Of a stretch of 61,848 nucleotides of DNA, positions 16,248 through 24,917 are shown one piece after another (position 1 is the first letter of the stretch; every line of letters begins with the position of its first letter). Both the position numbers and the translations under genes were made by a program. The DNA comes from an uncultured Pelagibacteraceae bacterium. Lineage in GTDB: Bacteria; Pseudomonadota; Alphaproteobacteria; Pelagibacterales; Pelagibacteraceae. The stretch is taken from NCBI GenBank assembly GCA_902629955.1, contig CACOSS010000005.1, forward strand, positions 1 to 61,848, read 5' to 3'. Under the pieces are notes generated by a model. It saw nothing but the letters and a program-made list of their open reading frames with translations, was not told the origin of the DNA and did no database searches.

Positions 16248-17191
16248 TAGATTTGATTTAAAAGATTTTCTGTTTCCATTTGAAATAATTTGAAAAGTTT
16301 TTCAGCCTCTTTTAATTCAATTAATTTAAATTTTATTTTTTTTCCTGAAGGTATCTGAATTAACCTATCATAATCAGCACTTATAACTACAGCAATTTTT
16401 GGATATCCTCCAATAGTTCCATGGTCGGACAACATGATAATTGGATTGCCGTCTGCTGGGACTTGAATTACTCCTTTAATAAGACCTTCTGACCTAATAT
16501 TTGTCTCTTTCAAGTTTTGAATTTTAGGACCTTGAAGCCTCATCCCCATACGGTCAGAGAGCTTGGAAACTAAAAATTCTCTAGAAGTAAGTTCTTTAAT
16601 TGATTTTTCCAAAAAATAATCAAAATTAGTTCCTTTCAATATCCTTATATATTCAATTTTTGAATTGGTATATTTTAAATTTTTATTTATATTTTTATTC
16701 TCAAAATCTTTAATAAAAAAATTTTCATTTTTTGATATTTTATTTCCATTATTTGCACCAACTTTTGCCCTTACAGTGGTAGAAAAACTTCCAAAATTTT
16801 TTTTTAAATCGAAACCACCACTAACGGCAAAATATCCGTAAACAGAGTTATTGGTTGATATAATATCTATTTCATCATTTTTTGACAAATAATAAGTTTT
16901 ATAGCAATCACCATTTATCAATTTACCATTTTTTTTAATACTAAATTTGATGTTGCCTGTTATGGCAAAATTTATATTACCATTTTCGATTTTTATAAGT
17001 GGTCCTTGATAAGCAAATTCTATAACTGCTTCGTTATGCTTATTTCCAACAAGTTTATTTGCAATTAAATAATTTCTTTTATCCATTGCGCCACTAAATG
17101 GTAAGCCAATATGGTAAAGATTGCCCCTTCCTAAATCCTGGAAGGTTGAATTTACTCCTTCTCTTAAAACTGTAATTTTATTTATTTCCAT
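16247..17191 (-). CDS. pxpC: 5-oxoprolinase subunit C (biotin-dependent carboxyltransferase/AHS2 family)
   Basis: From MEINKITVLREG this is a 314-aa protein of the allophanate-hydrolase subunit 2 family. It has the typical STFQDLGRGNLYHIGLPFSGAMDKRNYLIANKLVGN N-terminus, here split by family positions: FQDLGR, GLPFSGAMD and LVGN. The late motifs SDRMGMRLQG, GSTIQVPADGNPIIMLSDH-like and TIGGYPKIA are also present. With PxpA and PxpB it cleaves 5-oxoproline to glutamate using ATP. The open frame extends to 17242, but alignment with E. coli PxpC favours the ATG at 17191, which leaves a 14-base overlap with pxpB. Confidence 0.9.
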   Translation of the reverse strand: MEINKITVLREGVNSTFQDLGRGNLYHIGLPFSGAMDKRNYLIANKLVGNKHNEAVIEFAYQGPLIKIENGNINFAITGNIKFSIKKNGKLINGDCYKTYYLSKNDEIDIISTNNSVYGYFAVSGGFDLKKNFGSFSTTVRAKVGANNGNKISKNENFFIKDFENKNINKNLKYTNSKIEYIRILKGTNFDYFLEKSIKELTSREFLVSKLSDRMGMRLQGPKIQNLKETNIRSEGLIKGVIQVPADGNPIIMLSDHGTIGGYPKIAVVISADYDRLIQIPSGKKIKFKLIELKEAEKLFKLFQMETENLLNQI

Positions 17192-17861
17192 TAATTTTGA
17201 AGTATTCTTTTTTGTTAATTTCGTAAAATAAAACTTTATCACCAGGACAAATTAAAGTTGGCTGTTTCTCGTTTGCTTGATCAAAGATTTTTGTTGGAGT
17301 ACTTCCTAAAATATTCCATCCACCAGGACTTTCAAAAGTATAAATATTTGCAAATTGTTCAGTAATGCCCACAGCACCTTTTGGAACTTTGACTCTTGGG
17401 GTTATAAGTCTTTCAAGTCTTATTTTTTTGTCAATATCACCCAAAAAAGGCATTCCGGCAATAAATCCAGTCATATAACAAAAATATTCTTTATTAAAAT
17501 ATTTTTCTAAAATTTCTTTCTTTGTTAAATTTAATTTTGTTGAAAGCCTTTCTATATCAAGAGCAAATTCATCATCACAACAGATCGGTATTTTGATAAT
17601 TTTTTGATTCTGCTTGATGTTGTTTTCAGAAATTTTGATATCTTCAATTTTTTTTTTGAGTTCTGTGAAATTTACTACATTTAAGTCAAATGAGATTATA
17701 AGTTTATTATAGGAGGGAGTTAAATTAGTTATTCCTTCTATATTTTGTTTTTTAATATTTTCAAAATATTTTATTACTTTAAAGTTTGTTTTCTGATCAA
17801 CGTTATTTCCAAAATCACAATATAATGCTGCGTCGCCAAGATTTGATATATTTTTAATCAT
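17178..17861 (-). CDS. pxpB: 5-oxoprolinase subunit B (AHS1 family)
   Basis: This 227-aa protein carries the AHS1/KipI signatures GDAALYCDFGN, YMTGFIAGMPFLGDID, TPRVKVPKGAVGI and SPGGWNILGSTPTKIFD. It pairs with PxpC and PxpA for ATP-dependent opening of 5-oxoproline, a by-product of glutamine and glutathione chemistry. It is the first gene of the pxpBC-EamA unit and is divergent from pxpA, with only 28 bases between start codons. The two directions must therefore share a very short regulatory region. Confidence 0.9.
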   Translation of the reverse strand: MIKNISNLGDAALYCDFGNNVDQKTNFKVIKYFENIKKQNIEGITNLTPSYNKLIISFDLNVVNFTELKKKIEDIKISENNIKQNQKIIKIPICCDDEFALDIERLSTKLNLTKKEILEKYFNKEYFCYMTGFIAGMPFLGDIDKKIRLERLITPRVKVPKGAVGITEQFANIYTFESPGGWNILGSTPTKIFDQANEKQPTLICPGDKVLFYEINKKEYFKINGNK

Positions 17862-17889
17862 GACATGTTATACTTTATCAATGAATACT

Positions 17890-18663
17890 ATGGAAATTAA
17901 TATTAATTGTGATTTAGGAGAAAAATCTAAACATCACTCAAACATAAATGATCCAAAATTATTAGAAATTGTTAATTCGGCAAATATAGCATGTGGCTAT
18001 CATGCTGGCGATCATGAAACTATGAATAGTACTATTTTAATTTCAAAGGAAAATGGTGTAAGTATTGGTGCACATCCATCTTTTAACGATCCTGAAAATT
18101 TTGGCAGAAGAAGACTTAATCTTTCTAAAAACGAAATAGAGAAACTAATTAAAGATCAATATGAAATTCTTCAAAGTATTGCTGAGAAGCATGATGAAAA
18201 CGTAACTCATATGAAGCCACATGGAGCTCTAAATAATATGGCTTGTGAGGATATTAATTTGGCTACTATACTTGCAAATGTAATTTATAAACTAAACAAA
18301 GAATTAATTTATCTTGTTCCTACAGGTTCCAAAATGGAGTTAGCAGCAAAAAAATTAAATATGAAAATTGCTTGTGAAATTTTTGCTGATCGAAATTATG
18401 AAGATGATGGTAATTTAGTTTCTAGATCCAAACCAAATGCATTAATAACAGATCCTAGTATTGCTAAAAAACATGTTTTATCTATGGTCAAAAATCAATC
18501 TATAAATTGTTATTCAGGTAAGCAAATCCCTTGTGAAATTGACTCTGTGTGTATCCATGGTGATAATGAAAGTTCTTTAAATACAGCAAAAGTAATTAAA
18601 GAGGAGCTTGTAAGGAATAAATTAAATTTAAAATCTCTTAATCAAATGAAAAAATTTGAATAA
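17890..18663 (+). CDS. pxpA: 5-oxoprolinase subunit A (LamB/YcsF family)
   Basis: From MEININCDLGE this is a 257-aa protein with the family's metal-site motifs SANIACGYHAGDHETM, GAHPSFNDPENFGRR, HMKPHGALNNM, EIFADRNYEDDGNLVSRS and VCIHGDN. Upstream in-frame starts at 17881 (ATG) and 17860 exist. The E. coli alignment supports 17890, and the 17860 start would collide with the pxpB start. The stop overlaps the start of the first TPR gene by one base. Together with pxpBC it gives a complete 5-oxoprolinase set. Confidence 0.92.
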   Translation: MEININCDLGEKSKHHSNINDPKLLEIVNSANIACGYHAGDHETMNSTILISKENGVSIGAHPSFNDPENFGRRRLNLSKNEIEKLIKDQYEILQSIAEKHDENVTHMKPHGALNNMACEDINLATILANVIYKLNKELIYLVPTGSKMELAAKKLNMKIACEIFADRNYEDDGNLVSRSKPNALITDPSIAKKHVLSMVKNQSINCYSGKQIPCEIDSVCIHGDNESSLNTAKVIKEELVRNKLNLKSLNQMKKFE

Positions 18664-19148
18664 TGAAAAATATAAAATTTATACTTATAATTTTTTTTTT
18701 AATTTCAATAATATCTAAAACTAATGCATATGAAGGCCATGGGGAGAATTTAGGTAGAGAAGGACCTCCTCCAGCAGGACCATACAAACTAGGTTTTAAA
18801 GAGTTAGAAAGAGCAATTAAAATAGAAAAAAAAGGTAAATTGAAAAAAGCAAAAATAAAGTTTGAGAAAGCTTTGGATTACTTCCTAAAAGCAAATGCTG
18901 AAGATCCCGCAAATCCTGATATATTAAACTATTTAGGTTTATGTAGCGCAAAGTTAGGATTTGATGAGAATGCTGAAATTTACTATCTTTTGGGTTTAGA
19001 ACTAAACGATCAGCATAATAGTATTAAATATAATCTAGGAGTTTTTTATAAAAACCAAAATAGAATAAGCGATACCAAGGAAATACTTAATTCTCTGAAA
19101 AATTGCGAATGTGAAGAATACGAAAATTTAAAAATGCAAATAAATTAG
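18663..19148 (+). CDS. Secreted TPR-repeat protein (paralogue 1)
   Basis: This 161-aa protein has a signal peptide (basic start, long hydrophobic core, cleavage near KTNA-YE) and two to three TPR units spanning about residues 50-140. It ends in the motif LKNCECEEYENLKMQI. The adjacent gene encodes a clear paralogue with the same C-terminal Cys-x-Cys-x-Glu-Tyr element. It is likely periplasmic and acts in protein-protein contacts. The start overlaps the pxpA stop, so it is co-transcribed with pxpA, but no functional link is known. Confidence 0.75.
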   Translation: MKNIKFILIIFFLISIISKTNAYEGHGENLGREGPPPAGPYKLGFKELERAIKIEKKGKLKKAKIKFEKALDYFLKANAEDPANPDILNYLGLCSAKLGFDENAEIYYLLGLELNDQHNSIKYNLGVFYKNQNRISDTKEILNSLKNCECEEYENLKMQIN

Positions 19149-19223
19149 GCAAAATAAGGTGTTAAATTGTCCAATAATTAAAAAGATGGTTGTTAAAAAA
19201 ACTTTAGTTCCTATATTGCAGTT

Positions 19224-19763
19224 ATGTTAAATAAAATCAGTCTTATATTTGTCGTTTTTTTATTTTCAGCTGTATCAGCTTATTCTGCTGGAGGAGAACA
19301 ATCTGATGGTGGAAATGAGGGGAAGGTCTCTAAATATGACAAAGGCCATAAACTAGTTTTGTCAGGTAAACATTGGGAAAAAAAAGCAGATAAATTTTTG
19401 AAGAAAGGCAATACAACAAAAGCAGAAAAAAATTTAGCTAAGGCAGAAAAAAAATACGAAAAAGCATTTAAGTTGTTTTTGGAGTCTAATAAAGAAAAAC
19501 CAAATAATGCAGATACGCTTAATTATTTAGGATTTACAAGTAGAAAACTAGGAAATTTTATTGAAGCTGAAGAATATTATTTATCTGGATTAAAAATTAA
19601 ACCAAATCATAAAAGAATTAACCAATATCTTGGTGAACTTTATTTAAATACAGACAGAAAAGATAAAGCAATTGAGCAATTAGCCATTTTAAAGAGCTGT
19701 AATTGTAAAGAATATGACCAGCTTAAAGAAATTATAGATGGAAAAAGAGCCTCTAAGTATTAA
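19224..19763 (+). CDS. Secreted TPR-repeat protein (paralogue 2)
   Basis: This 179-aa protein has a signal peptide (cleavage near VSAYSA-GG), then a Gly/Lys-rich linker. TPR helices follow (NADTLNYLGFTSRKLGNF is the clearest), and the end is LKSCNCKEYDQLKEII. It shares the layout of the preceding gene (nYLGl.srKLG.f.eAe.YYl.GL and the CxCxEY tail) and is a tandem duplicate. It is periplasmic by prediction. The gene follows its paralogue after 75 bases. Confidence 0.75.
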   Translation: MLNKISLIFVVFLFSAVSAYSAGGEQSDGGNEGKVSKYDKGHKLVLSGKHWEKKADKFLKKGNTTKAEKNLAKAEKKYEKAFKLFLESNKEKPNNADTLNYLGFTSRKLGNFIEAEEYYLSGLKIKPNHKRINQYLGELYLNTDRKDKAIEQLAILKSCNCKEYDQLKEIIDGKRASKY

Positions 19764-19820
19764 GTAATTTTTTATCGTATAAGATTGAAAAATACTTTTT
19801 TTTTTATAATATAAAATATA

Positions 19821-20432
19821 TTGATTGAAGAACTTGTAATATTAACACAGATTATATTCATTGATATAATTTTAGCCGCAGATAACGCGATAATTATTGG
19901 ATTAATCGCTGCTAATTTTGTACCAAAAAATAGACGACAAATAATACTTTGGGGTGTTGCTGGTGCTTTGGTATTTAAAGTAGTTTTTGCTTTATTCGCC
20001 ACATATTTATTTAAGTTTTATTTTATAAAAATTCTTGGTGGTTTATTGCTAATTTGGATTGTTTACGATCTAAAAAAAGATTTATTTGAAATTAAAAAAG
20101 TAAAATCACCAACTAAAAAATCAAAAGAACCATCTTACATACAAAGCGTTTATAAAGTTCTGTTTGCAGATATAACAATTAGTTTTGATAATGTTATTGG
20201 TGTTGTTGGTGCATCAAAAGGACATTTTGGTTTTATGATATTTGGATTAGTTTTGTCAGTGATTCTAACAGGAGCTCTTGCTACTGTTCTTGCTAATTAT
20301 ATTCAAAAACACCTATGGATTGCTTACGTGGGTCTAGGTTTTATTTTATTGGTTGCCCTTCAACTAGTTATTGGTGGATTAGTAGATTTAGAAATACTAT
20401 CAATCAACGAAAATTTTAAAAAATATTTTTAA
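19821..20432 (+). CDS. TerC/YjbE-family integral membrane protein
   Basis: This 203-aa protein has about six membrane helices and the two family signatures IDIILAADNAIIIGL near the N-terminus and ADITISFDNVIGVVGA in the middle. The acidic DN residues in the helices are thought to bind metal; several TerC-family proteins export manganese. The start is TTG at 19821 and gives the full family N-terminus. The 3' end overlaps the convergent panB gene by 4 bases. A metal-export role is family-based inference. Confidence 0.83.
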   Translation: MIEELVILTQIIFIDIILAADNAIIIGLIAANFVPKNRRQIILWGVAGALVFKVVFALFATYLFKFYFIKILGGLLLIWIVYDLKKDLFEIKKVKSPTKKSKEPSYIQSVYKVLFADITISFDNVIGVVGASKGHFGFMIFGLVLSVILTGALATVLANYIQKHLWIAYVGLGFILLVALQLVIGGLVDLEILSINENFKKYF

Positions 20433-21205
20433 TAAGAATATTTTTTTGTAGGATATTTATTTGATCTTACCTCAGATTTAAATTTTGATACTGCTAAATT
20501 TATGATTTTTTTAATATTTACATATTTTTTGACGAATTTAATTTTAGCATCCGTTAAACCTAAAATATCATCTGTTACTAAAACCTGTCCATCACAGTGA
20601 ACTGAAGCTCCTATGCCTATGGTTGGAATTTTTAATAATTGAGAAATTTTTTTTGAAATATCGCTATAGGTACACTCTAAAACTATTCCAAATGCACCAC
20701 TATCCTCTAACGCTTTAGCATCTTTAAAGAGTCTTTTTCTTTCTTTTTCAGTTTTACCTACTGATTTAAATTTCCCTTTTATTGTTTGTGGTGTTACCCC
20801 TATATGACCCATTACTGGTATTTTGTTTTTAACTAAATGGCGAACTATATGTCCCACTCTAACACCACCTTCTACTTTAACTGCATCACACTTTGTCTCT
20901 TTGAGCGCTAACTTTGAGTTTTTGAGAGCTTCAGATTTACTTCTGTATGTATTGTAAGGCATATCAATAACTAATAGACTTTTTTTAACACCCATTCTTA
21001 CACTTTTTGTATGTTCCAGCATCATTTTAAGATTAACTTTTCTTGTCGTATTATAATTGTAAAGTACTGATCCTAAGGAGTCACCGACCAAAACAATATC
21101 TGCATGATTGTCTACAATCTCAGCAATATTTTTAGAGTAAGCAGTCAAGCAAACAATTTTTGATTTATTTTTTTTTTTAATAATTTTTTTTATTTTATTA
21201 TTCAT
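20429..21205 (-). CDS. panB: 3-methyl-2-oxobutanoate hydroxymethyltransferase
   Basis: This 258-aa protein catalyses the first committed step of pantothenate synthesis, adding a hydroxymethyl group from 5,10-methylene-tetrahydrofolate to ketoisovalerate. Family motifs are VLVGDSLGSVLYNY (metal-binding Asp), HTKSVRMG, LLVIDMPYNTY, DAVKVEGG, GHIGVTPQ and the GIGASVHCDGQVLVTDDILGL end. It overlaps the guaA stop by one base and is the last gene of the minus-strand run. No panC or panE lies in this window, so pathway completeness is not visible. Confidence 0.93.
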   Translation of the reverse strand: MNNKIKKIIKKKNKSKIVCLTAYSKNIAEIVDNHADIVLVGDSLGSVLYNYNTTRKVNLKMMLEHTKSVRMGVKKSLLVIDMPYNTYRSKSEALKNSKLALKETKCDAVKVEGGVRVGHIVRHLVKNKIPVMGHIGVTPQTIKGKFKSVGKTEKERKRLFKDAKALEDSGAFGIVLECTYSDISKKISQLLKIPTIGIGASVHCDGQVLVTDDILGLTDAKIKFVKKYVNIKKIINLAVSKFKSEVRSNKYPTKKYSY

Positions 21206-22767
21206 TACTCTAACTCTATGGTGCTTGGTGGTTTAGATGTTATGTCATAAACTACTCTATTAATACCTTTAATATTATTTATTATTCTGTTTGAAACAAG
21301 CTGCATAAATTTTTTATTAAAATCAAAGGTATCAGCAGTCATGCCATCTTCTGAAGTAATTGCTCTTAATAAACACATATATTCATAAGTCCTATTATCC
21401 CCCATAACACCAACGGTTTTGACGGGCAACAACGCAGCATACGCCTGCCATATCTTGTCATACAAATTGAAATTTTTTAATGAATTAATAAAAATATCAT
21501 CAGCATCTTTTAAAATTTTAATTTTATCTTTTGTTATTTCTCCAGGCATACGAATTGCTAGTCCTGGTCCTGGAAAAGGATGTCTGAATACAATTTCTTT
21601 TGACAACTTAAGTTCCAAACCTAATTTTCTAACTTCATCTTTAAATAGTAGTTTTAATGGCTCTAATAATTTTAATTTCATTTTCTTTGGCAAACCACCA
21701 ACATTATGGTGAGATTTTATTTTAGAGGTCTGACTCCCTGTTACCGACTTACTTTCAATTAAATCTGGATATAATGTACCTTGTGCTAAATATTTAACAT
21801 TTTTTGTTTTTTTTGCATATTTTTCAAAAATTTTAATAAACAGATTTCCAATTATTTTTCTTTTCTTTTCTGGATCAGAAACTTTTCTAAGCTTATTTAA
21901 GAAATGGTTTTTAGCATCTACATAAATCAGATTTACCTTAAATTTTTTTTTAAAAGTTTTTATAACTTGAGCTTCTTCATTTTTTCTCAATAAACCTGTG
22001 TTTACAAAAATACATATTAGCTTTTTTCCTATTGCGTTATGAATTAATTTTGCAACAACACTGCTGTCTACACCTCCAGAAAGAGCACAAATAACTTTGG
22101 AATTTCCTACAATTTTTTTAACATCATGTATAAGAATTTTTTTTTGATTTTTAGATGTCCAATTTTTTTTAATCATACAAATTGAAAAAACAAAATTCTT
22201 TAAAATTATTTTTCCTTTCTCTGTATGAGTTACTTCAGGATGAAATTGGATTCCATACAATTTTCTAGTAGAATTTTCAATTATTGAAAATTTAGACGTT
22301 TCAGTTTTTGCTACTACTTTAAATCCTTTTGCTAATTTTATCACTTCATCTGCATGGCTCATCCAAACATTATTTGAACCACTTTTATTAAAAAAATTTT
22401 GAGTTAGCCTGCTGTTCTTTATTCTGCTCAATTTTGCTAAGCCAAATTCTCTGTGTTTTGCTTTTTTAACTTTACCACCCAATTCTTTAGATATTACTTG
22501 GTGACCAAAACAAATCCCTAAAATCGGTATGTTCAATTTAAATAACTCTCTTCTGAACTTTACTTTTTTTGATTGATAAACGTTTAATGGACCTCCTGAC
22601 AAAATTATTCCTCTAATTTTCGATTTATCTAATTTTAAATTAATTTTTTTATGACTTATAATTTCTGAATATACACCTAACTCTCTAATTCTCCTTGCTA
22701 TAAGTTGTGTGAATTGTGAACCAAAATCAATAATAAGAATCTTATTTAAATTATTGTTAAGATCCAT
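21205..22767 (-). CDS. guaA: GMP synthase (glutamine-hydrolysing)
   Basis: This 520-aa protein has an N-terminal class I glutamine amidotransferase ([21 protein letters not shown], nucleophile Cys in LGICFGHQ, His-Glu in GIQFHPEV). It is followed by an ATP-pyrophosphatase domain ([13 protein letters not shown]) and the GMPS dimerisation domain ending in [13 protein letters not shown]. It converts XMP to GMP. It overlaps both its upstream TPR gene (11 bases) and panB (1 base), and guaB lies one gene upstream, so both enzymes of the GMP branch are in one unit. Confidence 0.97.
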   Translation of the reverse strand: MDLNNNLNKILIIDFGSQFTQLIARRIRELGVYSEIISHKKINLKLDKSKIRGIILSGGPLNVYQSKKVKFRRELFKLNIPILGICFGHQVISKELGGKVKKAKHREFGLAKLSRIKNSRLTQNFFNKSGSNNVWMSHADEVIKLAKGFKVVAKTETSKFSIIENSTRKLYGIQFHPEVTHTEKGKIILKNFVFSICMIKKNWTSKNQKKILIHDVKKIVGNSKVICALSGGVDSSVVAKLIHNAIGKKLICIFVNTGLLRKNEEAQVIKTFKKKFKVNLIYVDAKNHFLNKLRKVSDPEKKRKIIGNLFIKIFEKYAKKTKNVKYLAQGTLYPDLIESKSVTGSQTSKIKSHHNVGGLPKKMKLKLLEPLKLLFKDEVRKLGLELKLSKEIVFRHPFPGPGLAIRMPGEITKDKIKILKDADDIFINSLKNFNLYDKIWQAYAALLPVKTVGVMGDNRTYEYMCLLRAITSEDGMTADTFDFNKKFMQLVSNRIINNIKGINRVVYDITSKPPSTIELE

Positions 22768-23218
22768 TTTTTGGTTCGATATCTGCTAACGATTTTTCAA
22801 TATTTTCTATTTTTGTACAAAGATTTTTGCAAATAGAGGAAAAATTTTCTTTAAGTTCTTTCACTCTAGAATAGTTTGATTTTTTAAGCTCGTAATTGAT
22901 TAATAAGTGCATTGCTTCCTCATTTTTGGGATCTAATAATAACGTAGTATTTAAATTTTTAATTTCCTCCTTTTCATTTTCTTCATTTTTGTAAATCTTT
23001 GCTAAATACAAGTAAGACTCTGCATCTTTTGGATTAAAAACAATATTTCTTTGAAATAAAAATTTAGAACTTTCATAATTTTTTTCATCAAATTCTTGTT
23101 TTGCTTCACTAAAGAAATTTTCAGATAGTGAATTATTGCTTATAAAAAAAACAGCAAAGATAACAATCAATAGATTAAGTGCTATGTTATTAATACTTTT
23201 CATCTTTTTTAATTTCAT
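22757..23218 (-). CDS. Membrane-anchored or secreted TPR-like protein between guaB and guaA
   Basis: This 153-aa protein has an N-terminal hydrophobic segment ([19 protein letters not shown]) serving as a signal peptide or anchor. TPR-like helices follow ([35 protein letters not shown] and related), and a Cys pair lies near the end (SICKNLC). It starts inside guaB (29-base overlap, or 14 if the ATG at 23203 is used) and ends inside guaA. Translation is thus coupled to purine genes although the product is predicted to leave the cytoplasm. Function is unknown. Confidence 0.7.
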   Translation of the reverse strand: MKLKKMKSINNIALNLLIVIFAVFFISNNSLSENFFSEAKQEFDEKNYESSKFLFQRNIVFNPKDAESYLYLAKIYKNEENEKEEIKNLNTTLLLDPKNEEAMHLLINYELKKSNYSRVKELKENFSSICKNLCTKIENIEKSLADIEPKNGS

Positions 23219-24266
23219 CTATGTTATGTACCATACTTTCATAAAATCCTGCTTTTGTAATTTTCGCAAATTTAGGTTTATTTCTTAAGTTTAAAACTTT
23301 TTTTGATCCAAGGTAGCCCATAGAAGATTTTAAACCTCCAATTAATTTAAAAATTATTTTATCTACAGGTCCTTTGTATTTTACAAAACCTTCAACTCCC
23401 TCTGGTACATATTTAGATTTATCTTTTTGTTTTGTTTGAAAATACCTATCAGCAGAACCCTTATTCATTGCTCCAATTGATCCCATGCCTCTAAAAATTT
23501 TAAACATTTTTCCATTTTTTTTTATAATTTTACCCGGTGATTCTTTTGTGCCAGCAAATAGAGAACCTATCATTACAGCATCTGCTCCAGCTGCGAGAGC
23601 TTTTGCTATGTCCCCTGAAAATTTTATACCACCATCTGCAATAATTTTAACTTTTTTATTTTTAAGCCCTTTTTTTACATTAATAATTGCACTCAATTGA
23701 GGAACGCCTATTCCTGCAACAAGTCTTGTTGTACAAATTGAGCCTGGACCAATCCCAACCTTTATTATGTCCACACCGAGTTTAGCTAAGAAATTTGCAG
23801 CTTCTGCAGTTGCAATATTACCTGCACATAAAAGTGTTTTTTTATTTTTATTTTTTTTTATTATCTTAATTATTTCCTTCACTCTTTTTGTGTGTCCATG
23901 TGCAGTATCTACAACTATTAAATCAATTTTTTCTTTAATTATCGCTAAAGCTCTTTTTGATTCTAGTTCACCTGCGCCAACGGCTGCGCCAACTTTCAGA
24001 TTTTTAGATTTAACTTTTCTAATTTCTTTGATTTGACTATCAATTGTAAAATTTCTATGTATAACTCCAATACCACCTGCCTTAGCTACCGCGATAGCCA
24101 TTTTAGACTCTGTTACTGTATCCATTGCTGATGATAACAAAGGAATATTAATTTTATAATCATTTCTTAAAAAAGTAGATGTATCAACTTGCGACGGTAA
24201 AACTTCTGAATATCTAGGTGCTAGAGTGACATCATCGAAAGTGAGTGCTTCTTTAATAGGATCCAT
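23190..24266 (-). CDS. guaB: IMP dehydrogenase, short form lacking CBS domains
   Basis: This 358-aa enzyme oxidises IMP to XMP with NAD+, the rate-limiting step to GMP. The catalytic loop [11 protein letters not shown] has Cys178. The NAD segment DTAHGH, the phosphate site [11 protein letters not shown], the mobile-flap RYFQ dyad and the [11 protein letters not shown] motif are all present. Standard bacterial IMPDHs are about 490 aa. Here the strand after [17 protein letters not shown] joins directly to [10 protein letters not shown] at residues 84-97, so the paired CBS (Bateman) module is missing cleanly while the barrel is intact. The enzyme should be active but without nucleotide control through that module. 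Confidence 0.95.
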   Translation of the reverse strand: MDPIKEALTFDDVTLAPRYSEVLPSQVDTSTFLRNDYKINIPLLSSAMDTVTESKMAIAVAKAGGIGVIHRNFTIDSQIKEIRKVKSKNLKVGAAVGAGELESKRALAIIKEKIDLIVVDTAHGHTKRVKEIIKIIKKNKNKKTLLCAGNIATAEAANFLAKLGVDIIKVGIGPGSICTTRLVAGIGVPQLSAIINVKKGLKNKKVKIIADGGIKFSGDIAKALAAGADAVMIGSLFAGTKESPGKIIKKNGKMFKIFRGMGSIGAMNKGSADRYFQTKQKDKSKYVPEGVEGFVKYKGPVDKIIFKLIGGLKSSMGYLGSKKVLNLRNKPKFAKITKAGFYESMVHNIDEIKKDEKY

Positions 24267-24305
24267 AATCCTATATATACGATTCTTAAAAAAATAAAAG
24301 AGGAC

Positions 24306-24917
24306 TTAACGTAAAATTTTACAAATTATAAAATTTTCTTTGGAGTCTTTTCTGCTAGATAATGGTTTAAAAACTCTTACATCTTTAAATATATTTTTAG
24401 CCTCAGAAACAATTTCATTAAAACTCGTACCCATAAATAGCTTAGAAATAAATTTCCCCTTATGATTTAACTGATTTTTTGCGAAACTCATAGCATCCAT
24501 ACAAAGCTCACCGGTCACAATAGAGTCAAGATTCTTATTTCCCGTAGTATTTACTGCCATATCAGATACTACTAAATCTACTTTTTTTTTAAAATATTCT
24601 CTTATTTTTTGCTTATAAATCTCCTCTGTAAAATCCCCAATTAATTGTTCAACCTTATTAATCTTTTGAAATTCTAATAAGTCTATTGCTAATATTTTTC
24701 CATTTTGTATCTTTTGTGAAAGATATTGGGACCAGCTACCCGGTGCTGCTCCTAAATCTATGACTGTAAACACTTCTTTTAAAATTTTAAATTTTTCATC
24801 AATTTCTTTTAATTTATAAATTGCTCTTGAACGATAACCTTCTATTTTGGATTTACGAACATAGATATCTCTACGTTGTTTATTTATCCAATTTTTTGAA
24901 ATTTTGTTTTTTTTCAA
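24306..24917 (-). CDS. rlmE: 23S rRNA (uridine2552-2'-O)-methyltransferase (FtsJ/RlmE)
   Basis: This 203-aa protein has the FtsJ fold. It shows SRAIYKLKEIDEKFKIL with catalytic Lys, the SAM motif VIDLGAAPGSWSQYL, catalytic Asp in VVSDMAVNTTGN, Lys in GKFISKLFMG and Glu in SKENFIICKIL. It methylates the A-loop of the large ribosomal subunit. It abuts the glycosyltransferase gene with no spacer and lies 39 bases upstream of guaB. Confidence 0.94.
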   Translation of the reverse strand: MKKNKISKNWINKQRRDIYVRKSKIEGYRSRAIYKLKEIDEKFKILKEVFTVIDLGAAPGSWSQYLSQKIQNGKILAIDLLEFQKINKVEQLIGDFTEEIYKQKIREYFKKKVDLVVSDMAVNTTGNKNLDSIVTGELCMDAMSFAKNQLNHKGKFISKLFMGTSFNEIVSEAKNIFKDVRVFKPLSSRKDSKENFIICKILR

